Under the pieces are notes generated by a model that saw only the letters and a list, made by a program, of their open reading frames with translations, ran no database searches and was not told where the DNA came from. Of a stretch of DNA of 64,000 nucleotides, positions 1-8,076 are shown in pieces; the stretch's first letter is position 1, and each line of letters starts with the position of its first letter. The stretch covers positions 1,116,001 through 1,180,000 of the forward strand of contig NZ_JBHSWH010000001.1 in the NCBI RefSeq assembly GCF_042661025.1, in the 5' to 3' direction. The stretch comes from Flexivirga alba. GTDB lineage: Bacteria > Actinomycetota > Actinomycetes > Actinomycetales > Dermatophilaceae. A program made the position numbers and the translations under genes.

Positions 1-45
1 CTGGAGGCACTGCGCTTCTTCTCGACCGCTCCCGATCCCAGCTGA
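1..45 (+). CDS. C-terminal end of a gene cut by the window edge
   Basis: An open frame runs from base 1 to a TGA ending at base 45, giving only fourteen residues ending in FFSTAPDPS. Nothing can be said about function. It could be chance, since fourteen codons without a stop is unremarkable in high-GC DNA. Confidence 0.25.
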   Translation: MEALRFFSTAPDPS

Positions 46-140
46 CCCGAGCCAGCTGTAGGTTCCCGACCGCAGAGCGATCGTCTTGTGGCGATGCGGG
101 ACATATACAGAGTGCATTGAGATGGACGTACTATGGATGC

Positions 141-398
141 ATGGGTTCTCTGTTGCAGATCAGGAACGTGCCCGACGACGCGCGGCGCGCACTCAAGGCG
201 CGGGCGGCTGCTCGAGGTGAGTCTCTGAATGCCTACCTGTTGAACTTGCTCGACCGGGAGATCGCTCGGCCAACGGTCGCTGAGGTGCTCGATCGCGCTG
301 CTCGACGCAGCGAACGAGCCGCGGTTTCCGCCGTCGACGTGCTCGACGAGGCTCGTGCAGAGCGTGACGAACAGCTGCAGCAGGCGTCAACGAAGTGA
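141..398 (+). CDS. FitA-like ribbon-helix-helix antitoxin
   Basis: About 85 residues. The N-terminus (LLQIRNVPDDARRALKARAA, then GESLNAYLLNLL) matches the ribbon-helix-helix fold of FitA/VapB-type antitoxins: a short DNA-binding strand followed by two helices. The charged C-terminal half (roughly residues 50-85) is the expected toxin-binding tail. The next gene is a PIN-domain toxin whose GTG start overlaps this stop by four bases (GTGA), so the pair is translationally coupled. The protein is expected to neutralise the toxin and repress its own promoter. I prefer the start at 141 because the RHH strand begins a few residues later; an in-frame ATG at 117 would add eight unusual residues. No strong ribosome-binding site is visible for either. 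Confidence 0.8.
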   Translation: MGSLLQIRNVPDDARRALKARAAARGESLNAYLLNLLDREIARPTVAEVLDRAARRSERAAVSAVDVLDEARAERDEQLQQASTK

Positions 399-784
399 TT
401 GTCGTGGACAGCGCCGCCGTCGTTGACGCGTTGACCGCGGTCGCCGGCAGCGACGCATTACGCGCGCGACTGGCAACTGACGAGCTGCATGCCCCCAGCC
501 TGATCGACTTCGAGGTTGTCTCCGCACTCCGGGGACTCACCCTGGGAGGACACCTCAGCGTCACCCGCGCAGAGGACCTCCTCACCGACTTCGACGATCT
601 GCCGGTGCAGCGCTGGCCATTCGCGCATGCCTTGCGAAGGCGCGCTTTCCACCTGAGAAACAACGTCTCGGCAGACGACGCCGCGTACGTCGCCCTGGCC
701 GAAGCACTGGATTGCCCCCTGGTGACACGAGACGGCCGACTGGCCCGATCATCCGGACACCGCGCCCAGATAGAGGTCCGGTAG
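395..784 (+). CDS. VapC/FitB-like PIN-domain ribonuclease toxin
   Basis: 129 residues, the usual VapC length. The PIN-domain acidic residues are in place: D5 in the first strand (MIVVDSAAVV), a glutamate in IDFEVVSALR near residue 40, and the pair DD in SADDAAYVALAEAL followed by LVTRDGRLAR near the C-terminus. Such toxins are Mg2+-dependent RNases that usually cut tRNA or rRNA. It starts with GTG overlapping the antitoxin stop. This is family knowledge plus motif reading; the actual RNA target is not visible. Confidence 0.85.
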   Translation: MIVVDSAAVVDALTAVAGSDALRARLATDELHAPSLIDFEVVSALRGLTLGGHLSVTRAEDLLTDFDDLPVQRWPFAHALRRRAFHLRNNVSADDAAYVALAEALDCPLVTRDGRLARSSGHRAQIEVR

Positions 785-841
785 CCGATCGTCTACGGCA
801 TCGGCGCCGCCGATCACCTGATCGAAGTTACACACATGTAG

Positions 842-874
842 TTATCCACCGCTTGTGGATAACTCTGTGGACAA
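842..874. promoter_or_regulatory. Cluster of three DnaA-box-like nonamers (copy 1)
   Basis: TTATCCACC (842-850), TGTGGATAA (854-862) and TGTGGACAA (866-874) sit three bases apart. The last two are the reverse complements of TTATCCACA and TTGTCCACA, the actinobacterial DnaA-box forms; the first is one mismatch away. The first box faces the other two. DnaA binding is inferred from sequence only. Confidence 0.65.
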
Positions 875-1419
875 CGCGACTTCCATCGCGCGATCAGCCG
901 TCTACCGCCCGAATCCGCGTCCGGCGCACCGCCGCGTGTCGACGCGTCGGCGATCGTGTTGCACGGGTCCTCACGCCTACCGAACCGCAGCGATGCGCGG
1001 TGCCCGACTCGGATGACGTCCGGTGCCGACGAGCCGGGTGACTGATCCACGTCGACGCTCTGCCTTCGCAGCAAAACCTCCGCCCGGCTTTGCGCCGATC
1101 AGCCGATCCGCGGCGAATCGCGCTCATCTGAGCAAGACGGCGCGTCCGATCGCCCAGATCGGGCGAATCTGGTTGCTACTGAACTAAATTCGAATCTCTG
1201 ATGGCCTTAGGCGCCCCACGGGTCCCGAGCCCGCCGAAATCAGCGCCCGTATGCCGCGCAGAGCCCTGTGTAGGCACCGCGAGCAGCCAGCTCGTGATCC
1301 TCGACCTACCCGGCGGGGGTGGCTTGAACGCCGCGGGCGGCGGCGTCCGGGTGGCACGCAAAGCTGCGGGGTCAAAACCACTCGCCGTTCGGCAGCGAGG
1401 CACCCCCGGAATGCAAAAC

Positions 1420-1439
1420 AGCGCCCCTCGGGGCGCTGA
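1420..1439 (-). terminator. Rho-independent terminator downstream of crgA
   Basis: CAGCGCCCC TC GGGGCGCTG forms a nine-base-pair GC-rich stem with a two-base centre. Read on the minus strand it is followed by TTTTGC, so it fits as the terminator of crgA, which ends about 60 bases upstream. Confidence 0.7.
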
Positions 1440-1454
1440 GTTACAAAGGTGTAG

Positions 1455-1488
1455 TTTTCCACCGACCTGTGGATAACCCTGTGGGTAA
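1455..1488. promoter_or_regulatory. Cluster of three DnaA-box-like nonamers (copy 2)
   Basis: TTTTCCACC (1455-1463), TGTGGATAA (1468-1476) and TGTGGGTAA (1480-1488) repeat the layout of the cluster at 842-874: one box facing two boxes, with gaps of four and three bases. It lies between the crgA stop codon and the crgA terminator, so it is inside the transcribed 3' end. The outer boxes deviate from consensus more than those of copy 1. Confidence 0.55.
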
Positions 1489-1502
1489 ACCCAGGTCGGC
1501 GG

Positions 1503-1856
1503 CTACCGCCAACGAGTCGTCATACCGAAACCGACCAGGATCAACACGAAACCGATGGCCATGTTGCCCAGCCCGATGCCGGGGATCGGGTACTTCTCGC
1601 CGGTCAGGTAGTAGACGACCAGCCAGAACAAGCCGACCACCATGAGGGTGCACAGAGTCGGCACCCACCAGCCGGGGCTCGGCGCGTCGACCATCTTCGC
1701 GACGCGCTTCTCCTCGCGCTCGCGGTCCTCCTCCTTGCGGCGCGCGGCCTTCTCCTCCTTGGCGGCGGCCCTGTTGGCAGCCTTCTTGGCGGCGGCGTCC
1801 TCGTCGCCGGCGGGGACTGCAGACCTGTCGTCGGCGTTGTTCTCGGACGTGCTCAC
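1503..1856 (-). CDS. crgA: Cell division protein CrgA
   Basis: 117 residues. A long charged, Ala/Lys/Glu-rich N-terminus (about residues 1-60) is followed by two predicted membrane helices (about 64-84 and 95-112), the two-TM layout of CrgA. CrgA is a small actinobacterial divisome membrane protein that interacts with FtsZ, FtsI and related proteins. The charged N-terminal extension makes it somewhat longer than typical CrgA (about 85-95 residues). The start is GTG at 1856 with GGGAG six bases upstream. Gene order next to DUF881, pabA and pknB is the standard Micrococcales arrangement and supports the call. It is transcribed divergently from DUF881. Confidence 0.88.
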   Translation of the reverse strand: MSTSENNADDRSAVPAGDEDAAAKKAANRAAAKEEKAARRKEEDREREEKRVAKMVDAPSPGWWVPTLCTLMVVGLFWLVVYYLTGEKYPIPGIGLGNMAIGFVLILVGFGMTTRWR

Positions 1857-1948
1857 GGCATACTCCCAAAGCGAAATGTCAGAATTTGGTCAACACTATT
1901 TCACCTACCCCGTGCAACGGGGCGCGGAGACCCCCGAGGAGGCGCGAC

Positions 1949-2698
1949 ATGTGGCGACCATCAGCCGTGCTGAAGGCACCACGCAGTCGGTGGACGTATG
2001 CCGTGCCGGCGATCGGCGTCGCCGCCGGGCTGCTCTTCGGGGTCAGCGCGACCACGTCCCAGGGCAGCGACCTGCGGCCGGGGACCCGCGACCTGGTGCA
2101 GGTCGTGCAGGACGGCAACCGGCGGGTCGCCGGGCAGGCAGCCGACGTGGCGGGGCTGCAGTCGGACGTGAAGCGGCTCGGCATACGTGATGCTCCTGGC
2201 TCGTCAAAGTTGCGGTCGACGCAGAGCACCGCCGACGCCTACGCCGGCGACGCAGGGTTGACCAAAGCCACCGGCAAGGTCGTGACCGTCAGCCTGAACG
2301 ACTCGACCCGCGACCCGTCGACGCTGCCGCAGGGCGCGAACCTCGACTGGCTGGTGGTGCACCAGCAGGACGTCCAAGCGGTGGTCAACGCACTCTGGGC
2401 CGGCGGGGCGAGCGCGATGATGCTGATGGACCAACGGGTCATCTCCACCTCGGCGGTGCGCTGCGTCGGCAACACCCTGCTGCTGCAAGGGCGGGTCTAT
2501 TCGCCGCCGTTCGTCATCAAGGCGATGGGCGACCCCGCCACGCTGCGCAAGGCGCTGAACGACAGCCCGGCGGTCCAGAACTACCAGGCCTACGTGCCGC
2601 TGGCCGGTCTCGGGTATGACGTGCAGACCTCCGACAAGGAGACCTTCCCGGCATACCAGGGTGCACTCGATCTGAAATACGCAAAAGTCGGAAAGTGA
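1949..2698 (+). CDS. DUF881 family membrane-anchored protein
   Basis: 249 residues from the ATG at 1949, which has GAGGAGG seven bases upstream; the frame is open further left but without such a site. One N-terminal membrane helix (about residues 16-34) is followed by a short heptad-like stretch (about 45-75) and a C-terminal extracytoplasmic domain typical of DUF881. Members are often encoded beside crgA and pabA/trpG in actinobacteria and have been linked by context to division or envelope assembly; the biochemical role is unknown. pabA starts four bases after its stop, so the two probably share a transcript. Confidence 0.85.
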   Translation: MWRPSAVLKAPRSRWTYAVPAIGVAAGLLFGVSATTSQGSDLRPGTRDLVQVVQDGNRRVAGQAADVAGLQSDVKRLGIRDAPGSSKLRSTQSTADAYAGDAGLTKATGKVVTVSLNDSTRDPSTLPQGANLDWLVVHQQDVQAVVNALWAGGASAMMLMDQRVISTSAVRCVGNTLLLQGRVYSPPFVIKAMGDPATLRKALNDSPAVQNYQAYVPLAGLGYDVQTSDKETFPAYQGALDLKYAKVGK

Positions 2699-2702
2699 CG
2701 CA

Positions 2703-3338
2703 ATGACAAAGATATTGGTGATCGACAACTACGACAGTTTCGTCTTCACCATCGTCGGCTACCTCCAGCAGCTCGGCGCCGAGACGACCGTCGTGCGCAA
2801 CGACGCGATCACCGCCGCTGGCGGCGAGGGGTATGACGGCGTGCTCATCTCACCCGGACCCGGCACTCCCGAGGAGGCCGGCGTCTCCACCGCGATGATC
2901 GAGGCGTGCGCGCAGCGGGAGCAGCCGATGTTCGGGGTCTGCCTCGGGCACCAGGCCCTCGGCGTCGTGTATGGCGCCACGGTCGACCGCGCCCCGGAGT
3001 TGCTGCACGGCAAGACCTCCCGCATCGTGCACGAAGGGGTCGGCGTGCTCGAGGGGTTGCCGACGCCGTTCACCGCGACCCGCTATCACTCACTCGCGAT
3101 CGAATCCGGCACCGTGCCCGACGAACTCGAGGTCACCGGCCGCACCGACTCCGGCGTCATCATGGCCATCCGGCACCGCACGTTGCCGCTGCACGGCGTG
3201 CAGTTCCACCCCGAGTCGGTGCTGACCGAGGGCGGACACCGCATGCTCGCCAACTGGCTGACGCTGTGTGGCATGCCGGACGCCATCGAGCGCTCCGCCG
3301 GGCTCGCGCCACTGGTGCATACCGCGCACAGCGCCTGA
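2703..3338 (+). CDS. pabA: Aminodeoxychorismate/anthranilate synthase glutamine amidotransferase subunit
   Basis: 211 residues, a complete class I glutamine amidotransferase. It opens with ILVIDNYDSFVFTIVGYL, has the oxyanion segment SPGPGTPEEAG, the nucleophile elbow GVCLGHQALG with Cys80, and the His169/Glu171 pair in GVQFHPESV. The reaction is release of ammonia from glutamine for amination of chorismate by a PabB or TrpE partner, which is not in this window. Folate (PabA) and tryptophan (TrpG) versions are hard to tell apart; the position beside pknB is where actinobacterial genomes carry the gene labelled pabA or trpG, and the protein may serve both pathways. Confidence 0.88.
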   Translation: MTKILVIDNYDSFVFTIVGYLQQLGAETTVVRNDAITAAGGEGYDGVLISPGPGTPEEAGVSTAMIEACAQREQPMFGVCLGHQALGVVYGATVDRAPELLHGKTSRIVHEGVGVLEGLPTPFTATRYHSLAIESGTVPDELEVTGRTDSGVIMAIRHRTLPLHGVQFHPESVLTEGGHRMLANWLTLCGMPDAIERSAGLAPLVHTAHSA

Positions 3339-3377
3339 TCGCGGCACTCGTCGGCCCCGGCAGGGTTGTCGCCCGCG

Positions 3378-5249
3378 TCAGTGCGGCAGCGGGATGCCGG
3401 TGTGGGTGGGTGACTCCGGCGGGGTGCTGGTCGGCGTCGAGCTCGGCGAAGTCGGCTTCGACGTGGGACTCGAGCTGGAGCTGGGCGTGGTGGACGTGCT
3501 GGCCGGCGGCGCAGGCGGCGTGATCGTCACGGTCGTCTGACTGGAGTAGGCACCCACGGTCAGGGTGACGGTGGAGTTCCTGTCCACGAGGTCGCCCTCC
3601 TTCGGCGAGACCTTCTGCACCTTGCCGCCCTGGTCCGGGCTGCTGACCGGAATCTGCTTGGTGACCCACTTCAGGTGGGCCTGCCGCAGCTCGAACTGCG
3701 CATCACCGGCCGCCTGGCCGAGCATCCCCTGCGGCACGTGCACTTTGCCGCTGCTGACGCTGAGCGTCACCTGCTGGCTCGGGTCGGCCATCGAGCCGAC
3801 TCCCGGAATTGTCGAAACGACCTGCCCTGCAGCGAATTCCGAGTCGTCGACCTTCTTGCTGGCGACGGTGATGTTGGCGAAGCCTTGGTTCTTGAGCGCC
3901 TGTTCCGCCTCGGCGACGCTTTTGCCCGACACATCCGGGATGGACGCGAGTCCAGGCCCGTCACTGACGTTGAGCAGGATCTGGTCGGCCGGGTCGATCT
4001 TGGTCCCGCCGGTCGGGTCGGTGCTGGCGACATATCCCTTGGTGACGTCGCTCTTGACCAGGGCGACTTTGACGTTCTTGAAGCCACGGTCGGTCATGAT
4101 CCGCTTGGCCTCGGCCTCCGTGTGTTGCACCACGTTGGGCACCGCGGCCGTCGCGGTCTTGTTGTTGCCGTTCATCACCAGATAGCCGATGCCGAGGATC
4201 GCCAGCAGCGCGATGACACCGGCGACGACCCACAGACCGGTCAGCCGGCGTTGCGGCTCCTTGTCGTGGATCTCGCGGGTGTGGTCGCGGCGCGCCGGCG
4301 GAGGCGTCGGCGCCTGCGGTTCACGGTCCATGACGGACGGGGCGGCGGCCGCCGCAGCACTGATGACCGCCGTCGCACCGTCACTCAGCGGGGCACCGGT
4401 CCGGGCGGCCTGCAGGTCGGCACGGAAGTCCGCAGCGGTCTGATAGCGATCATCGCGTGCCTTGGCCAGCGAGTGCAGCGTGACGGCGTTCATCGCCTTG
4501 GGCACTGACGGCTCGTATGCCGAAGGCGGTTTCGGCGGGTCGGTGATGTGCTGGTAGACCAGCGCGACCGGCTCCCCGACGAAGGGTGTGCGACCGGTGA
4601 GCAGCTCGAAGAGCACGCAGCCGGCGGAGTAGAGGTCGGAGCGCGCGTCGACGGTCTCGCCCTGCGCCTGCTCCGGTGAGAGATAGCGCGCGGTGCCGAC
4701 GACCGCCTGCGCGGAGGTCATCGTCGCACCCGTGTCGGCCAGCGCACGCGCGATGCCGAAGTCCATCACCTTGACGCTGCCGCCCTTGGTCAGCATCACG
4801 TTGGCCGGCTTGATGTCGCGGTGCACGATGCCCTTGTCGTGCGAATACTCCAGTGCCGACAGGATGCCCATCGTGATCCGGGCCGCCTCGTCGGAGGACA
4901 GCTTGTCCTCCTCGTTGAGGATCTCGCGCAGCGTCTGCCCGTCGACATACTCCATGACGATGTAGGGGACGTCGATGGTCGCGCCACCGGTCTCGGTGAA
5001 GGTGTCCTCGCCCGAGTCGTAGACCGCCACGATCGAGTGGTGTGACAGCCCGGCGGCCGAGTGCGCCTCGCGCCGGAAGCGGGTCAGGAACGTGCTGTCC
5101 CTCGCGAGGTCGGCGCGCAGGATCTTGATCGCCACGGTCCGGCCGAGGCGGGTGTCGTGTCCGAGATGCACCTCCGCCATACCACCGCGGCCGATGAGTT
5201 CACCGATCTCGTAGCGACCGCCCAAGATGCGTGGCAGTCCGTCGGTCAC
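3378..5249 (-). CDS. pknB: Serine/threonine protein kinase PknB with PASTA repeats
   Basis: 623 residues. Kinase domain about 12-280: glycine loop IGRGGMAEV, Lys42, catalytic HRDIKPAN (Asp145), DFG 163-165, threonines in the activation loop (174, 176). One membrane helix at about 337-359 is followed by three extracellular PASTA repeats (about 369-432, 436-500, 503-567) and a Ser/Thr/Pro-rich tail from 575. PknB kinases sense muropeptides or lipid II and phosphorylate division and cell-wall proteins. Three PASTA repeats is one fewer than mycobacterial PknB. The GTG start overlaps the pknA stop by four bases (GTGA). It closes the operon fhaA-fhaB-pstP-rodA-pbpA-pknA-pknB. Confidence 0.95.
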   Translation of the reverse strand: MTDGLPRILGGRYEIGELIGRGGMAEVHLGHDTRLGRTVAIKILRADLARDSTFLTRFRREAHSAAGLSHHSIVAVYDSGEDTFTETGGATIDVPYIVMEYVDGQTLREILNEEDKLSSDEAARITMGILSALEYSHDKGIVHRDIKPANVMLTKGGSVKVMDFGIARALADTGATMTSAQAVVGTARYLSPEQAQGETVDARSDLYSAGCVLFELLTGRTPFVGEPVALVYQHITDPPKPPSAYEPSVPKAMNAVTLHSLAKARDDRYQTAADFRADLQAARTGAPLSDGATAVISAAAAAAPSVMDREPQAPTPPPARRDHTREIHDKEPQRRLTGLWVVAGVIALLAILGIGYLVMNGNNKTATAAVPNVVQHTEAEAKRIMTDRGFKNVKVALVKSDVTKGYVASTDPTGGTKIDPADQILLNVSDGPGLASIPDVSGKSVAEAEQALKNQGFANITVASKKVDDSEFAAGQVVSTIPGVGSMADPSQQVTLSVSSGKVHVPQGMLGQAAGDAQFELRQAHLKWVTKQIPVSSPDQGGKVQKVSPKEGDLVDRNSTVTLTVGAYSSQTTVTITPPAPPASTSTTPSSSSSPTSKPTSPSSTPTSTPPESPTHTGIPLPH

Positions 5250-6490
5250 GATGAAGCCTCCGGGCTGTAGGTCACGATCGGTTGGTTGAACGGGCCGCTG
5301 TCGGGCGCGGCGGGCACCTTCGGGCCGCCACCCTGCGTCGCCAGTATGACGCCCACCACGATCGCGATGATCACCACGGCGAGGATCCCACCGCCGATCA
5401 GCAGCAGTTTGTTGCGGGAGCCGTCGGGTTGGGCGATCGCCTGGCTGCCGGATGAACCACTTGATCCCGCGACCGGCTGCGACCGCGAAGACGTGGTTTG
5501 CGGCCCGGACTTGCCGAGCTTGCGTTTCGCGCTGCTCGTCTTCGGTTGCCCACCCGATTTCAGGCCGGTTTGCGGACCGGACGAAGTCCCGGACTGTGGG
5601 CCGGAGGATCCGCTCGGCCGGACCGGGCCGCCCAGACGGGGTGCGGGAGTCCAGATGTTCAGGCCCATCTGCTCACTGTCGGCGACGGCCTGGCGCAGCG
5701 CCCGGCCATACTCCTGCGCGGAGCTGGGCCGAGCCTCCGGGTCCTTCTCGAGTGCGACGTGCACGACGGCGCGCATCGGCGCCGGCACCTCCGCCGGCAA
5801 CGGTGGCGGCTGCTCGTTGACGTGCGCCAAAGCGAGGGCGACCGCACTGTCAGCGGTGAACGGCCTTCTGCCGCCGAGCATTTCGTAGGTGACGACTGCA
5901 AGGGAGTAAACGTCGGTCAGCGCCGTCGTCTCCCGACCCATGGCCGCTTCGGGGGCGAGGTACTGGGCGGTGCCCATCACCTCACCGGTCTTTGTCATGG
6001 CCACCGAGCCGACCGCGCGGGCGATGCCGAAGTCGGTCAGCTTCACCACGCCGTCGGGGGTGACCAGCATGTTGGCCGGCTTCACGTCGCGGTGGATCAG
6101 CCCGGCCCGGTGCGCGGCGTGCAATGCCGCGGCCGCCTGGCCGATCAGGTTCGCGGTGTCGGCCGCCGAGATCGGACCCCGCTCGTGCAGGATCGAGGAC
6201 AACGGCTTGCCCGGCACGAACTCCATCACCAGATAGGCGAGATTGCCGTCCTCGCCGTAGTCGTAGACCTGCGCGATGTTTCCGTGCGCCAGCGCCGCGG
6301 ACAGCCGGGCCTCGTTCCGGAACCGCTCAGTGAAGCCCTCCTCGTCGGTGAGCCCCTCCTTGAGCAGCTTGATCGCAACGATGCGCCCCAGGATCTCGTC
6401 ACGGGCCTGCCACACCTCGCCCATGCCGCCGGCCGCGATGCGACTGGTCAGCCGATAGCGACCTCCCATCAGGTCCCCTGTGTCGCTCAT
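5246..6490 (-). CDS. pknA: Serine/threonine protein kinase PknA
   Basis: 414 residues. Kinase domain about 11-275 with AAGGMGEV, Lys41, HRDVKPAN (Asp135) and DFG 153-155. A Ser/Gly/Gln-rich linker leads to one membrane helix at about 361-385 and a short extracellular tail with no PASTA repeat, which separates PknA from PknB. It acts with PknB and PstP in reversible phosphorylation of shape and division proteins. The start is an ATG at 6490. The gap to pbpA upstream is about 67 bases, and the pknB start overlaps the stop. Confidence 0.93.
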   Translation of the reverse strand: MSDTGDLMGGRYRLTSRIAAGGMGEVWQARDEILGRIVAIKLLKEGLTDEEGFTERFRNEARLSAALAHGNIAQVYDYGEDGNLAYLVMEFVPGKPLSSILHERGPISAADTANLIGQAAAALHAAHRAGLIHRDVKPANMLVTPDGVVKLTDFGIARAVGSVAMTKTGEVMGTAQYLAPEAAMGRETTALTDVYSLAVVTYEMLGGRRPFTADSAVALALAHVNEQPPPLPAEVPAPMRAVVHVALEKDPEARPSSAQEYGRALRQAVADSEQMGLNIWTPAPRLGGPVRPSGSSGPQSGTSSGPQTGLKSGGQPKTSSAKRKLGKSGPQTTSSRSQPVAGSSGSSGSQAIAQPDGSRNKLLLIGGGILAVVIIAIVVGVILATQGGGPKVPAAPDSGPFNQPIVTYSPEASS

Positions 6491-6557
6491 ACCGATCCCC
6501 TCGTTCCTCGGGTGTCGGTGTTTGCCCTGAGCCTGATTGTTCGCTCGCTGCGCTCGC

Positions 6558-8012
6558 TCATTTCCCGATCACCGCTTCCATCACCTGCTTGGCGATCGGT
6601 GCTGCCACCAGACCGCCACTCGCTTCCTGTCCGACCGTTCCGCCGTTCTCGACGAGCACCGCAACGGCCACCTTCGGGTTGTCCGCGGGCGCGAACCCGG
6701 TGAACCACACATCGGCGTTGCGGCCCTGGCCGTGCTCGGCCGTGCCCGTCTTTCCTGCCACCTTGATGCCTGGAATGGCCGCATTGGTTCCCGTGCCCTG
6801 GCTCACGACCGACTCCATCATGTCCGTGAGCGTCGTGGCGGTGCCTGCGGAGACGGGGTTGGAGAACACCTTGGAGTCCGTGGTCTGGATGACGTCGAGG
6901 TTCTTGTCGCGCACCGATTGCACGAGGTATGGCGTCATCTCCTTGCCGCCGTTGGCGATCGCCGCACTGACCATCGCCATCTGCAGCGGGGTGGCGCGCA
7001 CGTCGTACTGACCGATGGCCGACTGGGCCAGTTGCGGCTGGTTCAGCTGACTGGGGAAGACGCTCGGCGTGACCGACATCGGGATCGACAACGACTTACC
7101 GAAGCCGAACTTCGTCGCCATACTCCGCACGCTGTCCTGGCCGAGGCTCATGCCCAGCGACGCGAAGGCCGTGTTGCAGCTGATCGTCAGGGCGCGCTTC
7201 AGGGTGACCTTGTCGTTCGCGCCACAGTTGCCCGGGAAGTCGTTGGGCAGGTAGCTGTTGGTGCCGGGCAGCCGCAGCTTCGCCGGACCGGGCAGCGTCG
7301 AATCGGACTGGTACTTACCGGATTCGAGCGCCGCTGCGGCGTCCACCAGCTTGAAGGTCGAGCCCGGCGGGTAGAGGTTGCCGTTGATGGCTCGGTTGAG
7401 CAGCGGCTGGTCGGGATCCTTGGACAGCTGCGCGAACGACGACTGCACCTTGTTCAGGTCGTGGCTGGCCAGCTTGTTCGGGTCGTATGACGGGCTGGTG
7501 ACCATGGCCAGGATCGCGCCGGTCTTCGGGTCGAGCGCGACGACTGCACCCCTCTGGTTGCCCAGCGCCTTGGCGGCGGCTTGCTGCGCCTTGGCGTTGA
7601 TCGTCAGCTGCACGCTGGCGCCCTGCGCGGACTGGCCGGTGACGATGTCGATGAGCCGGCGGTAGAAGAGCTTGTCGGAGCTGCCGTTGAGGAAGTCGCC
7701 CTCGGACCGCTCGATGCCGGTGCTGCCGTAGGTGAAGGAGAAGTAGCCGGTCACGTCGGCATACAGCGAACCCTGCGGGTAGGAGCGCAACCACTTGAAC
7801 TGGTCGTCGGTCTTCTTGGACACAGCGACCGCCGAGCCACCGACGAGGATCGACCCGCGCTCCTTGCTGTATGACGCGAGCAGGGTGCGCCGGTTGCCGG
7901 CCCGGTCGTCCAGGCTGCGGGCCTGCACGAACTGGATCAGCGTGGTCGCGACCAGCAACGCACAGAACATTGCGGCGACCACCAGGCCGAGGCGGCGGAT
8001 GGGCGCATTCAT
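6558..8012 (-). CDS. pbpA: Penicillin-binding protein PbpA (transpeptidase)
   Basis: 484 residues. An N-terminal membrane helix (about 8-28) anchors a periplasmic-side transpeptidase domain with all three active-site motifs: STFK (Ser218), SCN (278-280) and KTG (421-423). It is a class B PBP that cross-links peptidoglycan, pairing with the RodA/FtsW glycosyltransferase encoded immediately upstream. I chose ATG 8012 (protein MNAPIRRLG...); an in-frame TTG at 8030 would add six residues and falls beside the dispersed repeat at 8029-8069. The gap between rodA and pbpA is taken up almost entirely by that repeat. Confidence 0.93.
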   Translation of the reverse strand: MNAPIRRLGLVVAAMFCALLVATTLIQFVQARSLDDRAGNRRTLLASYSKERGSILVGGSAVAVSKKTDDQFKWLRSYPQGSLYADVTGYFSFTYGSTGIERSEGDFLNGSSDKLFYRRLIDIVTGQSAQGASVQLTINAKAQQAAAKALGNQRGAVVALDPKTGAILAMVTSPSYDPNKLASHDLNKVQSSFAQLSKDPDQPLLNRAINGNLYPPGSTFKLVDAAAALESGKYQSDSTLPGPAKLRLPGTNSYLPNDFPGNCGANDKVTLKRALTISCNTAFASLGMSLGQDSVRSMATKFGFGKSLSIPMSVTPSVFPSQLNQPQLAQSAIGQYDVRATPLQMAMVSAAIANGGKEMTPYLVQSVRDKNLDVIQTTDSKVFSNPVSAGTATTLTDMMESVVSQGTGTNAAIPGIKVAGKTGTAEHGQGRNADVWFTGFAPADNPKVAVAVLVENGGTVGQEASGGLVAAPIAKQVMEAVIGK

Positions 8013-8028
8013 CGGGTTTTCACGACCC

Positions 8029-8069
8029 AAGCGGATCGAGTAGCGACGAAGGAGCGTATCGAGATCAAG
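8029..8069. repeat. Dispersed GAGTAG...GTATCGA repeat between rodA and pbpA
   Basis: GGATCGAGTAG, then CGACGAAGGA, then GCGTATCGAGATC. This is one copy of a family seen at least nine times in the window with conserved ends GGTYGAGTAG and GTATCGARACC. It fills most of the rodA-pbpA gap and lies where the pbpA ribosome-binding site would be. Confidence 0.75.
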
Positions 8070-8076
8070 AGTTGTG

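Larger units (their letters stand above)
785..1502. other. 718-bp non-coding stretch with two DnaA-box-like clusters
   Basis: No convincing gene lies between the toxin stop and the crgA stop; the short open frames here have no recognisable domain and no ribosome-binding site. The stretch contains two triplets of DnaA-box-like nonamers and a terminator hairpin for crgA, listed separately. The part from about 880 to 1410 shows nothing further that I can interpret. Confidence 0.6.

Noticed and set aside
1201..1476. Small open frames in the 1.2-1.5 kb gap
   Set aside because: No ribosome-binding site, no domain and biased composition; they also overlap the terminator and DnaA-box cluster.
842..1488. 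Calling this region oriC itself
   Set aside because: dnaA and dnaN, which normally flank the actinobacterial origin, are not in the window, and only six boxes of mixed quality are present.
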